DNA of 64,000 nt, from NCBI RefSeq assembly GCF_000807855.2, contig NZ_JRYR02000001.1:4693892-4757891 (forward strand), in the 5' to 3' direction. The stretch comes from Flammeovirga pacifica. Lineage in GTDB: Bacteria > Bacteroidota > Bacteroidia > Cytophagales > Flammeovirgaceae. A program made the position numbers and the translations under genes. Of this stretch, positions 17,087 through 25,506 are shown in pieces. The notes below the pieces were generated by a model. It made no database searches. It was not told where the DNA came from and saw nothing but the letters and a program-made list of their open reading frames with translations. The number at the start of each line of letters is the position of its first letter. Positions within the stretch are counted from its first letter, which is position 1.

Positions 17087-17857
17087 ATGAAGCTAAAGAA
17101 TTATACAAAAACTAAAGCTTTTTTAATTGTTTCATTAGCATTCATCTTTGGTGCTTGCGGTATTAAAGAAGAGAATGAACAATTGAAAGAGACTAATGCA
17201 AAACTTCAAGAAGATTTAGCTAGAGCAGAAGCAGCTGCTCAGACATTAAATGAGGTAGGTGCTTTAATAGATTCTATCGATGCTTCTAGAAACCTTTTAT
17301 ACATTGATATGGAGAAAGGGATTTCTGGTAAGACTTATGAGGAAAAAATTAGAGCTATTGATGCTTACATGAAAGAATCTGAGCAACGTATGGAGCAAAT
17401 GGAAGCTAGTTTGGCAAAATCAAATGCTAAGAATAGTGCCTATGCTAATACTATCAGAAAGTTAAGACAACAATTAGATCAAAAGTCTCAAGAAATAGAA
17501 AGACTAAAGAGCAATGTTGAAAACTTAACTTCAGAAAAGAATGCTTTAATCAAAACAGTAGATTTACAAGCAAAAGAGCTTTCTGATCAAGAAGTTGCCA
17601 TTCAAAAAAATAACGAAGAAATTACTCTTCAGAAAAATAGAATTCAAGAGTTAATGGTTCAGGCTAAGAAAACTGAAGCTGATGCTTATTATGCACAAGC
17701 TGAAGCACTGGAAGAAGCTGCTAAAAGAACAAAACTAGCTCCTAAGAAAAAGAAAGCGACTTATACAGAAGCTTTAGAATTGTATAAAAAATCTTTCGAA
17801 GCAGGTAAAAAAGATGCCTACGATAAAGTACAAGAGTTATCAGAGAAAGTAAACTAA
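17087..17857 (+). CDS. Coiled-coil lipoprotein
   Basis: 256 residues. A lipoprotein signal peptide ends in the lipobox IFGAC (Cys24 region), so the protein is lipid-anchored in the envelope. Most of the mature chain (about residues 30-225) is a heptad-rich coiled coil dense in Glu, Lys, Gln and Ala (for example RKLRQQLDQKSQEIERLKS), with no enzymatic motif. The C-terminal 50 residues (KKATYTEALELYKKSFEAGKK) resemble a single TPR-like helix pair. I do not recognise a named family. Likely role is a structural spacer or scaffold between envelope layers, by analogy only. It has its own promoter and terminator, hence monocistronic. Confidence 0.75.
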   Translation: MKLKNYTKTKAFLIVSLAFIFGACGIKEENEQLKETNAKLQEDLARAEAAAQTLNEVGALIDSIDASRNLLYIDMEKGISGKTYEEKIRAIDAYMKESEQRMEQMEASLAKSNAKNSAYANTIRKLRQQLDQKSQEIERLKSNVENLTSEKNALIKTVDLQAKELSDQEVAIQKNNEEITLQKNRIQELMVQAKKTEADAYYAQAEALEEAAKRTKLAPKKKKATYTEALELYKKSFEAGKKDAYDKVQELSEKVN

Positions 17858-17883
17858 TTGAATTTTACTTTTGATAATCAAGG

Positions 17884-17912
17884 AAGCAGTCGATTTTTCG
17901 ACTGCTTTTTTT
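17884..17912 (+). terminator. Intrinsic terminator of the coiled-coil lipoprotein gene
   Basis: AAGCAGTCG (17884-17892) and CGACTGCTT (17899-17907) with a 6-nt T-rich loop, followed by Ts. Confidence 0.92.
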
Positions 17913-17955
17913 GTTAATGATGTTTTGCACATCATAATGTTCATCCTAAATGCCT

Positions 17956-17963
17956 AATTTTGC
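17956..17963 (+). promoter_or_regulatory. Possible -7 element for the FAD protein gene
   Basis: TAATTTTG matches TAnnTTTG and lies 34 nt before the ATG. No TTTG is present at the right distance upstream. Confidence 0.45.
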
Positions 17964-17997
17964 ATTCCTTATAAATTGATCAATTAATTCTTTTTAC

Positions 17998-19599
17998 ATG
18001 AAAAAAGTTTCTCAGTATGTAGTTCCACCTAATGTGGCTTTTGATGATGATAATTTTAAAACTTATGTTTTAAGAAAAGAAAAGCTACAAAACGAAAAAG
18101 AAGTGACCGTTCGTATGACGCGTCGTTCTGTGGATGCTCGTAAGAAAAAAGTAAAGGTAAATGTACAAGCAGAAATCTTTATTAATGAAACACCTTCTTT
18201 GTCTATTGATTATAAAAAAGATTATAAAGAAGTAAGTAATGCAAAAAGAGTGATTATAGTAGGGGCAGGCCCTGCAGGTTTATTCGCAGCACTTCGATTT
18301 TTAGAATTAGGTATTAAGCCAATCATCCTTGAAAGAGGGAATGATGTTCAAAAGAGAAGAAGAGACTTGGCTAATATTAATAAGAAAAATATAGTCAACG
18401 AAGATTCTAATTACTGTTTTGGAGAAGGTGGTGCAGGTACTTATTCTGATGGTAAACTTTATACTCGCTCTAAAAAGAGAGGAGACTTTAGAAGAATCTG
18501 TGAAATATTTGTAGCACATTCTGCTTCTGAAGAAATATTAATTGATGCACATCCTCATATTGGTACTAATAAACTACCTAAAGTGATTGCTGAAATGCGC
18601 CAAAGTATATTAGATGCTGGAGGTGAGGTTCATTTTGAAACTAGAGTGACTGATTTTATTCTAGATAAGGATGAAATTAAAGGAGTAGTTACTCAAAATG
18701 GAGTGAAACATGAGGGAGAATCGGTGCTTTTGGCTACCGGACACTCAGCGAGAGATATATTTAGACTACTTCATCAAAAAGAGATCGAGATTCAAAGAAA
18801 ACCTTTTGCTTTAGGGGTAAGAATTGAGCATCCACAAGGATTAATAGATCAAGTACAATATCATTTACAAGATAGAAATAGAGGAGAGTATCTTCCTGCT
18901 GCAGCTTATTCTTTAGTTTCTCAAGTAGGTTATAAAGGACAAAAGAAAGGTGTATTTTCTTTTTGTATGTGTCCTGGTGGATTTATTGTCCCATCTGCAA
19001 CTGCTCCAGGAGAAGTTGTTGTTAATGGTATGTCTCCATCAAGAAGAGATTCAAAATTTTCAAACTCAGGAATAGTAGTTTCTGTTGATGATGATGAATT
19101 TGCACCTTATATAGAGAAGTATGGCGAATTAGCAGCCATGGAATTTCAAGCAGCCATAGAAAAACAAGCTTGTGTAGTCGCTGGAGGAACTCAAGTTGCC
19201 CCAGCACAACGTTTGGTAGATTTTGTTCAAGGTAAAGTATCTAGTGATCTTAATGAAACATCTTATCAACCTGGTTTGTTATCAGTAGATATGAGAGAGG
19301 TATTACCAGAAGCTTTATCGCATAGATTAAAATTTGGCTTTAAAGATTTTGGGAAAAAGATGAAAGGATACCTTACGAATGAAGCACAAATAGTAGGTGT
19401 TGAAAGTAGAACTTCATCTCCTGTTCGTATTCCTAGAGAAAAAGAAACTTGTGAACATACACAGTTAAAAAGATTATTTCCTTCGGGTGAAGGTGCAGGT
19501 TATGCTGGCGGAATAGCATCTGCAGCAATGGATGGAGAATTATGTGCCAATAGAATAGCAGAAATGTATTGTGGTATTAAAGATGCCGCATCAAAATAA
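17998..19599 (+). CDS. Uncharacterised FAD-dependent dehydrogenase (COG2509-like)
   Basis: 533 residues. An N-terminal domain of about 80 residues (KKVSQYVVPPNVAFDD...) precedes a dinucleotide-binding motif VIIVGAGPAGLFAALRF (about 88-104) with the acidic ribose-binding residue in IILERG. FGEGGAGTYSDGKLYTR is the conserved block of this family, and PSGEGAGYAGGIASAAMDG near the end forms the second FAD contact. The family is widespread and conserved but has no agreed reaction. No signal peptide is present, so the protein is expected to be cytosolic. PdxH begins 7 nt after its stop, so the pair is an operon; a link to vitamin B6 or FMN chemistry is possible but not shown. Confidence 0.82.
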   Translation: MKKVSQYVVPPNVAFDDDNFKTYVLRKEKLQNEKEVTVRMTRRSVDARKKKVKVNVQAEIFINETPSLSIDYKKDYKEVSNAKRVIIVGAGPAGLFAALRFLELGIKPIILERGNDVQKRRRDLANINKKNIVNEDSNYCFGEGGAGTYSDGKLYTRSKKRGDFRRICEIFVAHSASEEILIDAHPHIGTNKLPKVIAEMRQSILDAGGEVHFETRVTDFILDKDEIKGVVTQNGVKHEGESVLLATGHSARDIFRLLHQKEIEIQRKPFALGVRIEHPQGLIDQVQYHLQDRNRGEYLPAAAYSLVSQVGYKGQKKGVFSFCMCPGGFIVPSATAPGEVVVNGMSPSRRDSKFSNSGIVVSVDDDEFAPYIEKYGELAAMEFQAAIEKQACVVAGGTQVAPAQRLVDFVQGKVSSDLNETSYQPGLLSVDMREVLPEALSHRLKFGFKDFGKKMKGYLTNEAQIVGVESRTSSPVRIPREKETCEHTQLKRLFPSGEGAGYAGGIASAAMDGELCANRIAEMYCGIKDAASK

Positions 19600-19606
19600 T
19601 ATATAT

Positions 19607-20248
19607 ATGAAGTCAAAGATTGCTGATATAAGACAAGACTACTCTAAAAAAGCTTTAGAGGAATCAGATGTGTTGAATCATCCAATTCAACAATTTGAGA
19701 TATGGTTAGAAGAGGCGATAAAAGCAGAGGTGATGGAACCAACGGCTCTAAATGTAGCTACAGTCTCTAAAGAAGGAGCTATATCTTCTAGAACTGTATT
19801 ACTAAAAGGTGTAGAAGAAAATGCTTTTGTATTTTATACTAATTATAATAGTAGAAAAGGACAAGCTCTACAAGATACTAAAAAGGCAGCCTTGAATTTT
19901 TTCTGGCCAGAGTTAGAACGTCAAGTTTGTATTGAAGGGACTGTAGAAAAAGTATCTGAGGAAACTTCTGATACTTATTTTGAGTCTAGACCTTATAAAA
20001 GTAAGGTTGGAGCATGGGCATCAGAACAGAGTTCTGAAATATCTTCTAAAAATGTTATCGTCACTCGTTTTGCTAAATATGCAGCTAAATTTATAACAAA
20101 GGTACCTAGACCACCTCATTGGGGCGGTTTTGCTGTAAATCCTACTCGAATTGAATTTTGGCAGGGAAGGCCATCGAGGTTACATGATCGTATTCAATAT
20201 GAGAAAAATGAAGCAGGAGTGTGGTTAAGATCAAGATTAGCCCCATAA
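19607..20248 (+). CDS. pdxH: Pyridoxamine/pyridoxine 5'-phosphate oxidase
   Basis: 213 residues from the ATG at 19607; the open frame reaches a GTG at 19571 inside the upstream gene, but MKSKIADIRQDYSKKAL is the normal family start. FMN- and substrate-binding blocks are present: AVSKEGAISSRTVLLKG-type region (VATVSKEGAISSRTVLLKG), NYNSRKGQ, RQVCIEGTVEKV, VPRPPHWGGFAVNP and the terminal WLRSRLAP. The enzyme oxidises PNP and PMP to pyridoxal 5'-phosphate using FMN and oxygen, in the cytosol. pdxJ is also in the window but 8 kb away on the other strand. A terminator follows 24 nt after the stop. Confidence 0.93.
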   Translation: MKSKIADIRQDYSKKALEESDVLNHPIQQFEIWLEEAIKAEVMEPTALNVATVSKEGAISSRTVLLKGVEENAFVFYTNYNSRKGQALQDTKKAALNFFWPELERQVCIEGTVEKVSEETSDTYFESRPYKSKVGAWASEQSSEISSKNVIVTRFAKYAAKFITKVPRPPHWGGFAVNPTRIEFWQGRPSRLHDRIQYEKNEAGVWLRSRLAP

Positions 20249-20271
20249 TTGACGAAAAATTAAAAAATAGG

Positions 20272-20302
20272 AAGCTATTCATGAAAATGAATAGCTTTTT
20301 TT
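20272..20302 (+). terminator. Intrinsic terminator of pdxH
   Basis: AAGCTATTCAT (20272-20282) and ATGAATAGCTT (20287-20297), perfect 11-bp stem, GAAA loop, seven Ts. Confidence 0.93.
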
Positions 20303-20360
20303 CGTTTTAAGCTCTTATTAAAGAGAAAATAGGTTCAATTTTGAGTGTTTTATTAAAAAT

Positions 20361-20398
20361 AGGGTTAAAAATAATCTTTTGGTTTAAATTTTAACCCT
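20361..20398 (+). promoter_or_regulatory. Inverted AGGGTTAAAA repeat in the amt upstream region
   Basis: AGGGTTAAAA (20361-20370) and TTTTAACCCT (20389-20398) are exact reverse complements. Related AGGGTTTTAA (20432-20441) and TTAACCCCTAAA (near 20497) follow, so GGGTTaA-type half-sites recur four times in 150 nt upstream of the ammonium transporter. The stretch 20249-20603 has no gene. Confidence 0.4.
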
Positions 20399-20527
20399 TT
20401 GATTGGATTTTGATTAAAAAAATCAACTTGAAGGGTTTTAAATTGATCTTATTTTTAATTAAAAATACACTTTTGAATTTGTTTAGATTAAAAATTAACC
20501 CCTAAATAGATATTATTCTGTTAAAAA

Positions 20528-20560
20528 TTTGGACTTTATGTTAGTAATCTCTTAAGTTTG
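20528..20560 (+). promoter_or_regulatory. Bacteroidota-type promoter of amt (TTTG-N21-TAAGTTTG)
   Basis: TTTG at 20528-20531 and TAAGTTTG at 20553-20560 are 21 nt apart. Transcription would start near 20567, 37 nt before the chosen ATG, which also supports that start. Confidence 0.7.
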
Positions 20561-20603
20561 TAAGGTAAAATTGAAAATTACTAACACACTCACCTATTAT
20601 ATT

Positions 20604-21914
20604 ATGATTTCATTAAAAAGTTTCAACGCTAAAAGTGTGGCGTTATTACTATCCGTTCTCCTTATACCTACTCTAGGTTTCTCTGCTGATACATCTGCTT
20701 TAAATTCAGGTGATACAGCATGGATGTTAATTGCAACAGCATTAGTTATGCTAATGACTCCTGCAGGTTTAACATTATTCTATGGTGGTCTTGCACAAAG
20801 AAAAACAGTGTTAAATACAATTGGTATGAGTTACACTGCATTTTGTACAGGTACTTTAGTTTGGGTTATCATTGGTTATAGCTTAGCATTTGGAAAAGGA
20901 AATGCATATATCGGAGACTTCACTTCGTTCCTATTAGCAGATGTAAAAATTACAGACGTTGAAGGTTCTATCCCTAGAATCTTATTTATTATGTTCCAAG
21001 GTACTTTTGCAGCTATTGCAGTAGCACTTGTAAGTGGAGCAATTATCGAAAGAGTAAAATATTCAACTTGGATTATCTTCTCAGTGTTATGGGTTGCCTT
21101 AGTATATTCTCCAATTGCCCACTGGGTATGGGGAGGTGGTTTCCTTAGCCAAGATGGAGAATTAGATTTTGCAGGTGGTACAGTTATTCATATAAATGCA
21201 GGTGTTTCAGGTTTAGTTTTAGCATTAATGTTGGGTAAACGTTTAGCTAAAGATGAACATACAAATAAGCCTTCTTCTATCAAATTAATGGTTTTAGGTT
21301 CGGCATTATTATGGTTTGGATGGTTCGGTTTCAACGGTGGTTCTCAATTAGCCGCAGATTTCGTAGCAGCAAACGCAATGATGGTTACAAACGTAGCAGC
21401 AGCAGCTGGTGGTATGGCTTGGTTACTAATGGAATGGTTGACAATGGAAAAGAAACCAACTTTATTAGGTTCAGCTTCAGGTGTGATTTCTGGTTTAGTA
21501 GGTATCACTCCAGCTTCAGGGTATGTTGATGTTTCAGGTGCTTTAGCTATTGGTTTAATTTCAGGAGCTGTTGGTTTCTGGGGTGTTATTAAATTAAAAG
21601 AGAAATTAGGTTACGATGATACGTTAGATGTATTTGGTATTCACGGTTTAGTGGGTATTGTAGGTGCTGTTTTAACAGGTGTTTTTGCTAACCCTGAAGT
21701 AAATGGTGCAGCAGGTGCATTATATGGTAACCCAGGTCAAGTACTTGTACAATTAAAAGCAGTATTTGTAACAATAATTTACTCTGGTGTGGCATCATTT
21801 ATTATCTTCAAGTTAACTGCATTAATCACTCAAGGTGGTCGTGTAACTAACAAATTAGAAAAAGAAGGTATTGATGAAGCATTCCACGGAGAAAGCTCAT
21901 TTGATTCGATGTAA
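20604..21914 (+). CDS. amt: Ammonium transporter (Amt/MEP/Rh family)
   Basis: 436 residues from the ATG at 20604; the longer frame starts at a TTG at 20571, which would fall at the predicted transcription start. An N-terminal signal-like helix (SVALLLSVLLIPTLGFSA) precedes eleven membrane helices. Family blocks: MTPAGLTLFYGGLAQRK, SPIAHWVWGGG (with pore residues), GGTVIHINAGVSGLVLAL with the first pore His, LWFGWFGFNGGS, and DDTLDVFGIHGLVGIVG with the second pore His. It conducts ammonium/ammonia across the inner membrane for assimilation. No GlnK gene is adjacent, unlike the common amt-glnK arrangement. The upstream region has repeated GGGTTAA motifs that might mediate nitrogen control. Codon use is moderately biased to highly expressed forms. 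Confidence 0.95.
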   Translation: MISLKSFNAKSVALLLSVLLIPTLGFSADTSALNSGDTAWMLIATALVMLMTPAGLTLFYGGLAQRKTVLNTIGMSYTAFCTGTLVWVIIGYSLAFGKGNAYIGDFTSFLLADVKITDVEGSIPRILFIMFQGTFAAIAVALVSGAIIERVKYSTWIIFSVLWVALVYSPIAHWVWGGGFLSQDGELDFAGGTVIHINAGVSGLVLALMLGKRLAKDEHTNKPSSIKLMVLGSALLWFGWFGFNGGSQLAADFVAANAMMVTNVAAAAGGMAWLLMEWLTMEKKPTLLGSASGVISGLVGITPASGYVDVSGALAIGLISGAVGFWGVIKLKEKLGYDDTLDVFGIHGLVGIVGAVLTGVFANPEVNGAAGALYGNPGQVLVQLKAVFVTIIYSGVASFIIFKLTALITQGGRVTNKLEKEGIDEAFHGESSFDSM

Positions 21915-22263
21915 AAAATACACATTCGTAATTCTAAACGATTAGTTGTATTATTTATTGATATAGTTCTCAAGAGAGGTGCTTTTATTAGCACCTCTCT
22001 TTTTTTGTTTATAATGTTTCGGGGGTGGAGAGACAATGATGTTAATGATTTTCTTTCTCGGTTTCTATTTTTTATATTTCAGAACTACTTTAGACTACAT
22101 CAATTTTTCACTTATTAGGATTCTATTCAAAATGCAATTTTTAATAGGTATCATTTTTTGAGTCTAATGACACGAAAAGCATTAACAATAAGTTAAGCAA
22201 CATACTTCATTATAAACTTGAGCACTTTTTTTTACTCAGGTTACAAAATAAACTATTACTATT
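21915..22263. other. 349-nt intergenic region between amt and ppx
   Basis: Contains the amt terminator (21973-22007) and then AT-rich sequence. No consensus TAnnTTTG promoter, RNA element or small gene was recognised in the remainder. Confidence 0.5.
21973..22007 (+). terminator. Intrinsic terminator of amt
   Basis: AGAGAGGTGC (21973-21982) and GCACCTCTCT (21991-22000), perfect 10-bp stem, then seven Ts. Confidence 0.93.
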
Positions 22264-23169
22264 TTGAGATTAGGATCAATAGATATCGGGTCAAATGCTA
22301 TCCGTTTTCAGGTGGTAACCACTCATGAAGATAAAGCTGGCAAAACTGTTTTTAAAAAAATTGAATACATGCGTTTCCCTTTAAGGTTAGGGACAGACGT
22401 CTTTAAAACAGGTAAAATACTAAGGCCAACAGAAGAAAAGTTCGTCAAATTAATGAGAGTCTTTTCTACATTATTCGACCTGTTGGAGGTGGATGATTAT
22501 ATTGCTTGTGCAACGTCTGCTATGAGAGAAGCTCGAAACGGTAAAGAAATTGTTGATAGAGTATATTATAAAGACGGTCTTAAGATTGATATTATTGAAG
22601 GCAAAGTAGAGGCGGAGATGATCTCTTATGCTTTAGATTCACATATTCCTATGGGAAATGTGGTGCATATTGATGTAGGAGGAGGAAGTACTGAGATAAA
22701 TTTATACAAACACAATACTAAGGTTGCTTCAAAATCATTTAAAATGGGTAGTGTACGACAGTTAAATGAGGAAGACAGCAAAGAAGTGTTTAAGAAGATG
22801 GAAGAGTGGTATAAACTGGAATCAGCACCTTATTATCTTCAAGGTGAAGAAGTGATTTCCCTTGGTACAGGAGGTAACATTAATAAGCTTTTCAACTTAT
22901 CCAAACATAAGAAAAGTGATGATAGAACAACTACATTAAGTGAACTCTTAAAGCTGAAAGATTGGTTAGGTGAGTTTACTCTTGAGGAAAGAATTAAGAA
23001 GTTGCGATTAAATGATGATAGAGCAGATGTAATTATTCCTGCTTCTAATATCTATACCAATGTTATGAAGATTGCTGAAGCCGAAAGGATAATAGTTCCA
23101 GGAGTGGGATTAAAGGATGGTATACTTCATTATTTGATGAATAAAAGAGGATATCAAGCAATGGATTAA
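22264..23169 (+). CDS. Ppx/GppA family exopolyphosphatase-like protein
   Basis: 301 residues, the short two-lobed form without the C-terminal HD-like extension of E. coli Ppx. The actin-like ATPase phosphate loops are present: IDIGSNAIRFQVV at residues 5-17 and HIDVGGGSTEINLY at about 137-150, plus SLGTGGNINKL. The start is TTG at 22264: no ATG precedes the essential IDIGSN loop, so the rare start is forced. The family removes terminal phosphates from polyphosphate or hydrolyses pppGpp. Which of these applies is open; a long RSH enzyme is 11 kb away but not linked. It converges with the M23 peptidase gene and shares a terminator with it. Confidence 0.87.
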   Translation: MRLGSIDIGSNAIRFQVVTTHEDKAGKTVFKKIEYMRFPLRLGTDVFKTGKILRPTEEKFVKLMRVFSTLFDLLEVDDYIACATSAMREARNGKEIVDRVYYKDGLKIDIIEGKVEAEMISYALDSHIPMGNVVHIDVGGGSTEINLYKHNTKVASKSFKMGSVRQLNEEDSKEVFKKMEEWYKLESAPYYLQGEEVISLGTGGNINKLFNLSKHKKSDDRTTTLSELLKLKDWLGEFTLEERIKKLRLNDDRADVIIPASNIYTNVMKIAEAERIIVPGVGLKDGILHYLMNKRGYQAMD

Positions 23170-23171
23170 TA

Positions 23172-23214
23172 AACAAAAAGCCTTTCAACATAAATTGTTG
23201 AAAGGCTTTTTGTT
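23172..23214. terminator. Perfect 18-bp bidirectional terminator
   Basis: AACAAAAAGCCTTTCAAC (23172-23189) and its exact reverse complement (23197-23214) flank a 7-nt loop. A-run on the left, T-run on the right. The right arm overlaps the stop codon of the minus-strand M23 gene (23213-23215). Confidence 0.95.
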
Positions 23215-24277
23215 ATCTCACTCGGATTGTCCTACCTACCCTTAAAGTAGTTCGTTTTGACATTCCGTTCAATCGACATATTTTAGTGATAGATGTACCG
23301 TATTTTCTACTGATCTTCCATAAGGAATCTCCTGATCTTATTCGGTGATAAACACTTTTCTTAGATTCAATTAATAATTCGTAGTTTTTCGCAGTCAACT
23401 CAAATTCTGATGGGATTTTCATTTCTTGTTGTGCAAAATCTACCATATCAGATGGATTAAAGCCGTAACCTTGGTATCTGATTTCAAAATGTAAGTGAGG
23501 TCCTGTGCTTCTTCCTGTATTTCCACCTAGACCAATCACTTCTCCAGCTTTTACCTCTTGACCCGCCTTTACAATATATCGACTCATATGTCCATATAGA
23601 GTTTCTAACCCATTTTTATGTCTCACCATTACATAATATCCGTAACCTCTTCGGTTGTATTTTGCAATTCTAATTACTCCATCAAACATAGAGCGAATTG
23701 AATCTCCAATAGCCACTTTTACATCTACACCATGGTGGAACCTCCATCTTCTAAAACCATATTTTGAAGTCACTCTTTGAGGCTTGTCTAAAGGGTAAGC
23801 CCAAGCAGTTTCAGTAGATGTTGAATCATATAAATTTAAATGAATAGAATCACTTAATACTTTATGAGATATGTTATATGGATTTACATTGTAGTTGTCC
23901 CAAGTGTTGAAATAATCAAACCCACTTAAATAAGTAGCATCGATAAATTTTCCCGGCTGAATTTCTACTAAATTTTGGCAAGTAGAAGTTTCATTAAGAT
24001 TTACTCTTTGATAAGGGGTAGGAATTTCATTTTTTAAGCTGATTTCTGCACAATCAACTTCTCCATTACTTAATAGGAAAGAAGAGGAAGCGTATTGATT
24101 TTTTAGGGTATCATCTTGAGTAGTAGTTGTTGTAACTTCTACCTTTTTATCTTTCTTTTTAAATAGCTTTTTGATGAATCCTTGGCCAAAAGAAGCGTTT
24201 GAAACAAATAAAATAAAAGTAGTTAAAAAAAGAACCTGTGAAATCTTACCGTTCACATTTTTAAATTTATGATACAT
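23213..24277 (-). CDS. M23 metallopeptidase with C-terminal LysM (murein hydrolase)
   Basis: 354 residues. Signal peptide (SQVLFLTTFILFVSNASFG), a variable linker, an M23/LytM domain (about 158-283) and a LysM peptidoglycan-binding domain (about 309-354, YHRIRSGDSLWKISRKYGTS). Zinc ligands are intact: His182 and Asp185 in FHHGVDVK, and His261/His263 in GPHLHFEIRYQG; His230 in YGHMS is the catalytic-site His. It should cut peptide cross-links in the periplasm or be a NlpD/EnvC-like regulator, though the intact zinc site favours activity. The domain order M23-then-LysM is the reverse of E. coli NlpD. It is monocistronic; 270 nt separate it from trxB. Confidence 0.9.
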   Translation of the reverse strand: MYHKFKNVNGKISQVLFLTTFILFVSNASFGQGFIKKLFKKKDKKVEVTTTTTQDDTLKNQYASSSFLLSNGEVDCAEISLKNEIPTPYQRVNLNETSTCQNLVEIQPGKFIDATYLSGFDYFNTWDNYNVNPYNISHKVLSDSIHLNLYDSTSTETAWAYPLDKPQRVTSKYGFRRWRFHHGVDVKVAIGDSIRSMFDGVIRIAKYNRRGYGYYVMVRHKNGLETLYGHMSRYIVKAGQEVKAGEVIGLGGNTGRSTGPHLHFEIRYQGYGFNPSDMVDFAQQEMKIPSEFELTAKNYELLIESKKSVYHRIRSGDSLWKISRKYGTSITKICRLNGMSKRTTLRVGRTIRVR

Positions 24278-24442
24278 AATAATTTATATACAGCGAGCCA
24301 CACATGGTAGGCTTGTCAATTTGTTTATATTTCAGTTCTACAAGGTTAAAAAATATTGACCTAAAAGACAACTGTTTACTTTTAATATTTTTAATGGTTA
24401 ACGTTATTTTTGTTTCGAAATTGCATAATATCAGGGACATTC

Positions 24443-24478
24443 AAAAAAAGGTCCAATCAAATATATGATTGGACCTTT
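24443..24478 (-). terminator. Intrinsic terminator of trxB / the pdxJ-htrA-trxB run
   Basis: AAAGGTCCAATCA (24447-24459) and TGATTGGACCTTT (24466-24478), perfect 13-bp stem; on the minus strand it ends in seven Ts. Confidence 0.92.
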
Positions 24479-24547
24479 ATCTATGGTTGAAAAATCTTAT
24501 TTATAGAATGATAAACTTTTCAACAATAAGTATCATAAAAACTATTA

Positions 24548-25480
24548 CTAGTCTTCTAATTCTGTTAAATAACGTTCTGCTTCTAATGCAGCCATACAGC
24601 CTGTACCAGCAGCTGTAACCGCCTGACGGTAAACTGTATCTTGAACATCACCAGCAGCAAATACACCTTTGATATTTGTTTTTGTGCTATCAGATTTTGT
24701 GATCAGATAACCAGCGTCATCCATATCTAACTGTCCTTTGAAGATATCTGTATTTGGTTTGTGACCAATGGCTACAAAGAAACCTGTAACAGGCAGCTCT
24801 GTTTTTTCTTGTGTTTTGTTGTTGATGATTCTAACACCGTTCACAACGTCATCACCTAATACTTCGTCAGTATTACTGTTCCAATGGATTTCTATGTTTT
24901 CTTTTTTGATAACACGGTCTTGCATAATTTTAGACGCTCTCATTTCATCACGTCTTACAATCAAGTGCACCTTAGAACATAAGTTTGATAAGTAATGTGC
25001 TTCTTCGCAAGCAGAATCACCAGCACCAACAACTGCTACTTCTTGACCTCTGTAGAAGAAACCATCACAAACAGCACATGCAGAAACACCAGATCCATTC
25101 AAACGAGTTTCAGACTCTAAACCTAACCATTTTGCAGATGCACCAGTAGAAATGATGACTGTATCAGCAGAAATTTCAGTTTTTTCGTCGATAGTGGCAA
25201 CGTGAGGCCCATTCTCGTTAAACTTCACACCAGTAACTAAACCATTTCTGATATCAGTACCAAAACGTTCAGCCTGTGCTTGTAATTCCATCATCATTTG
25301 AGGACCCATAATACCTTTAGGGTAACCAGGGAAATTCTCCACATCATTTGTGATAGTTAATTGACCACCAGGTTGAGGACCTTGGTATAATAATGGTTTT
25401 AGGTTTGCTCTTGATGCATAAATAGCTGCTGTATAACCAGCAGGACCAGAGCCTACAATAAGGGTTTTTACGTGTTCCAT
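24548..25480 (-). CDS. trxB: Thioredoxin-disulfide reductase
   Basis: 310 residues, full length for the low-molecular-weight enzyme. FAD motif VGSGPAGYTAAIYASRA at the N-terminus, redox-active Cys135-x-x-Cys138 in SACAVCDGFF, the NADPH motif VAVVGAGDSACEEAHYLS, and the C-terminal FAD contact GVFAAGDVQDTVYRQAVTA. It transfers electrons from NADPH to thioredoxin in the cytosol. It starts 26 nt after the htrA stop on the same strand with no terminator between, so it is probably transcribed with htrA, joining envelope protein quality control and thiol supply. Confidence is high. Confidence 0.96.
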   Translation of the reverse strand: MEHVKTLIVGSGPAGYTAAIYASRANLKPLLYQGPQPGGQLTITNDVENFPGYPKGIMGPQMMMELQAQAERFGTDIRNGLVTGVKFNENGPHVATIDEKTEISADTVIISTGASAKWLGLESETRLNGSGVSACAVCDGFFYRGQEVAVVGAGDSACEEAHYLSNLCSKVHLIVRRDEMRASKIMQDRVIKKENIEIHWNSNTDEVLGDDVVNGVRIINNKTQEKTELPVTGFFVAIGHKPNTDIFKGQLDMDDAGYLITKSDSTKTNIKGVFAAGDVQDTVYRQAVTAAGTGCMAALEAERYLTELED

Positions 25481-25506
25481 GATATATTTATAATAATATT
25501 TTAATT

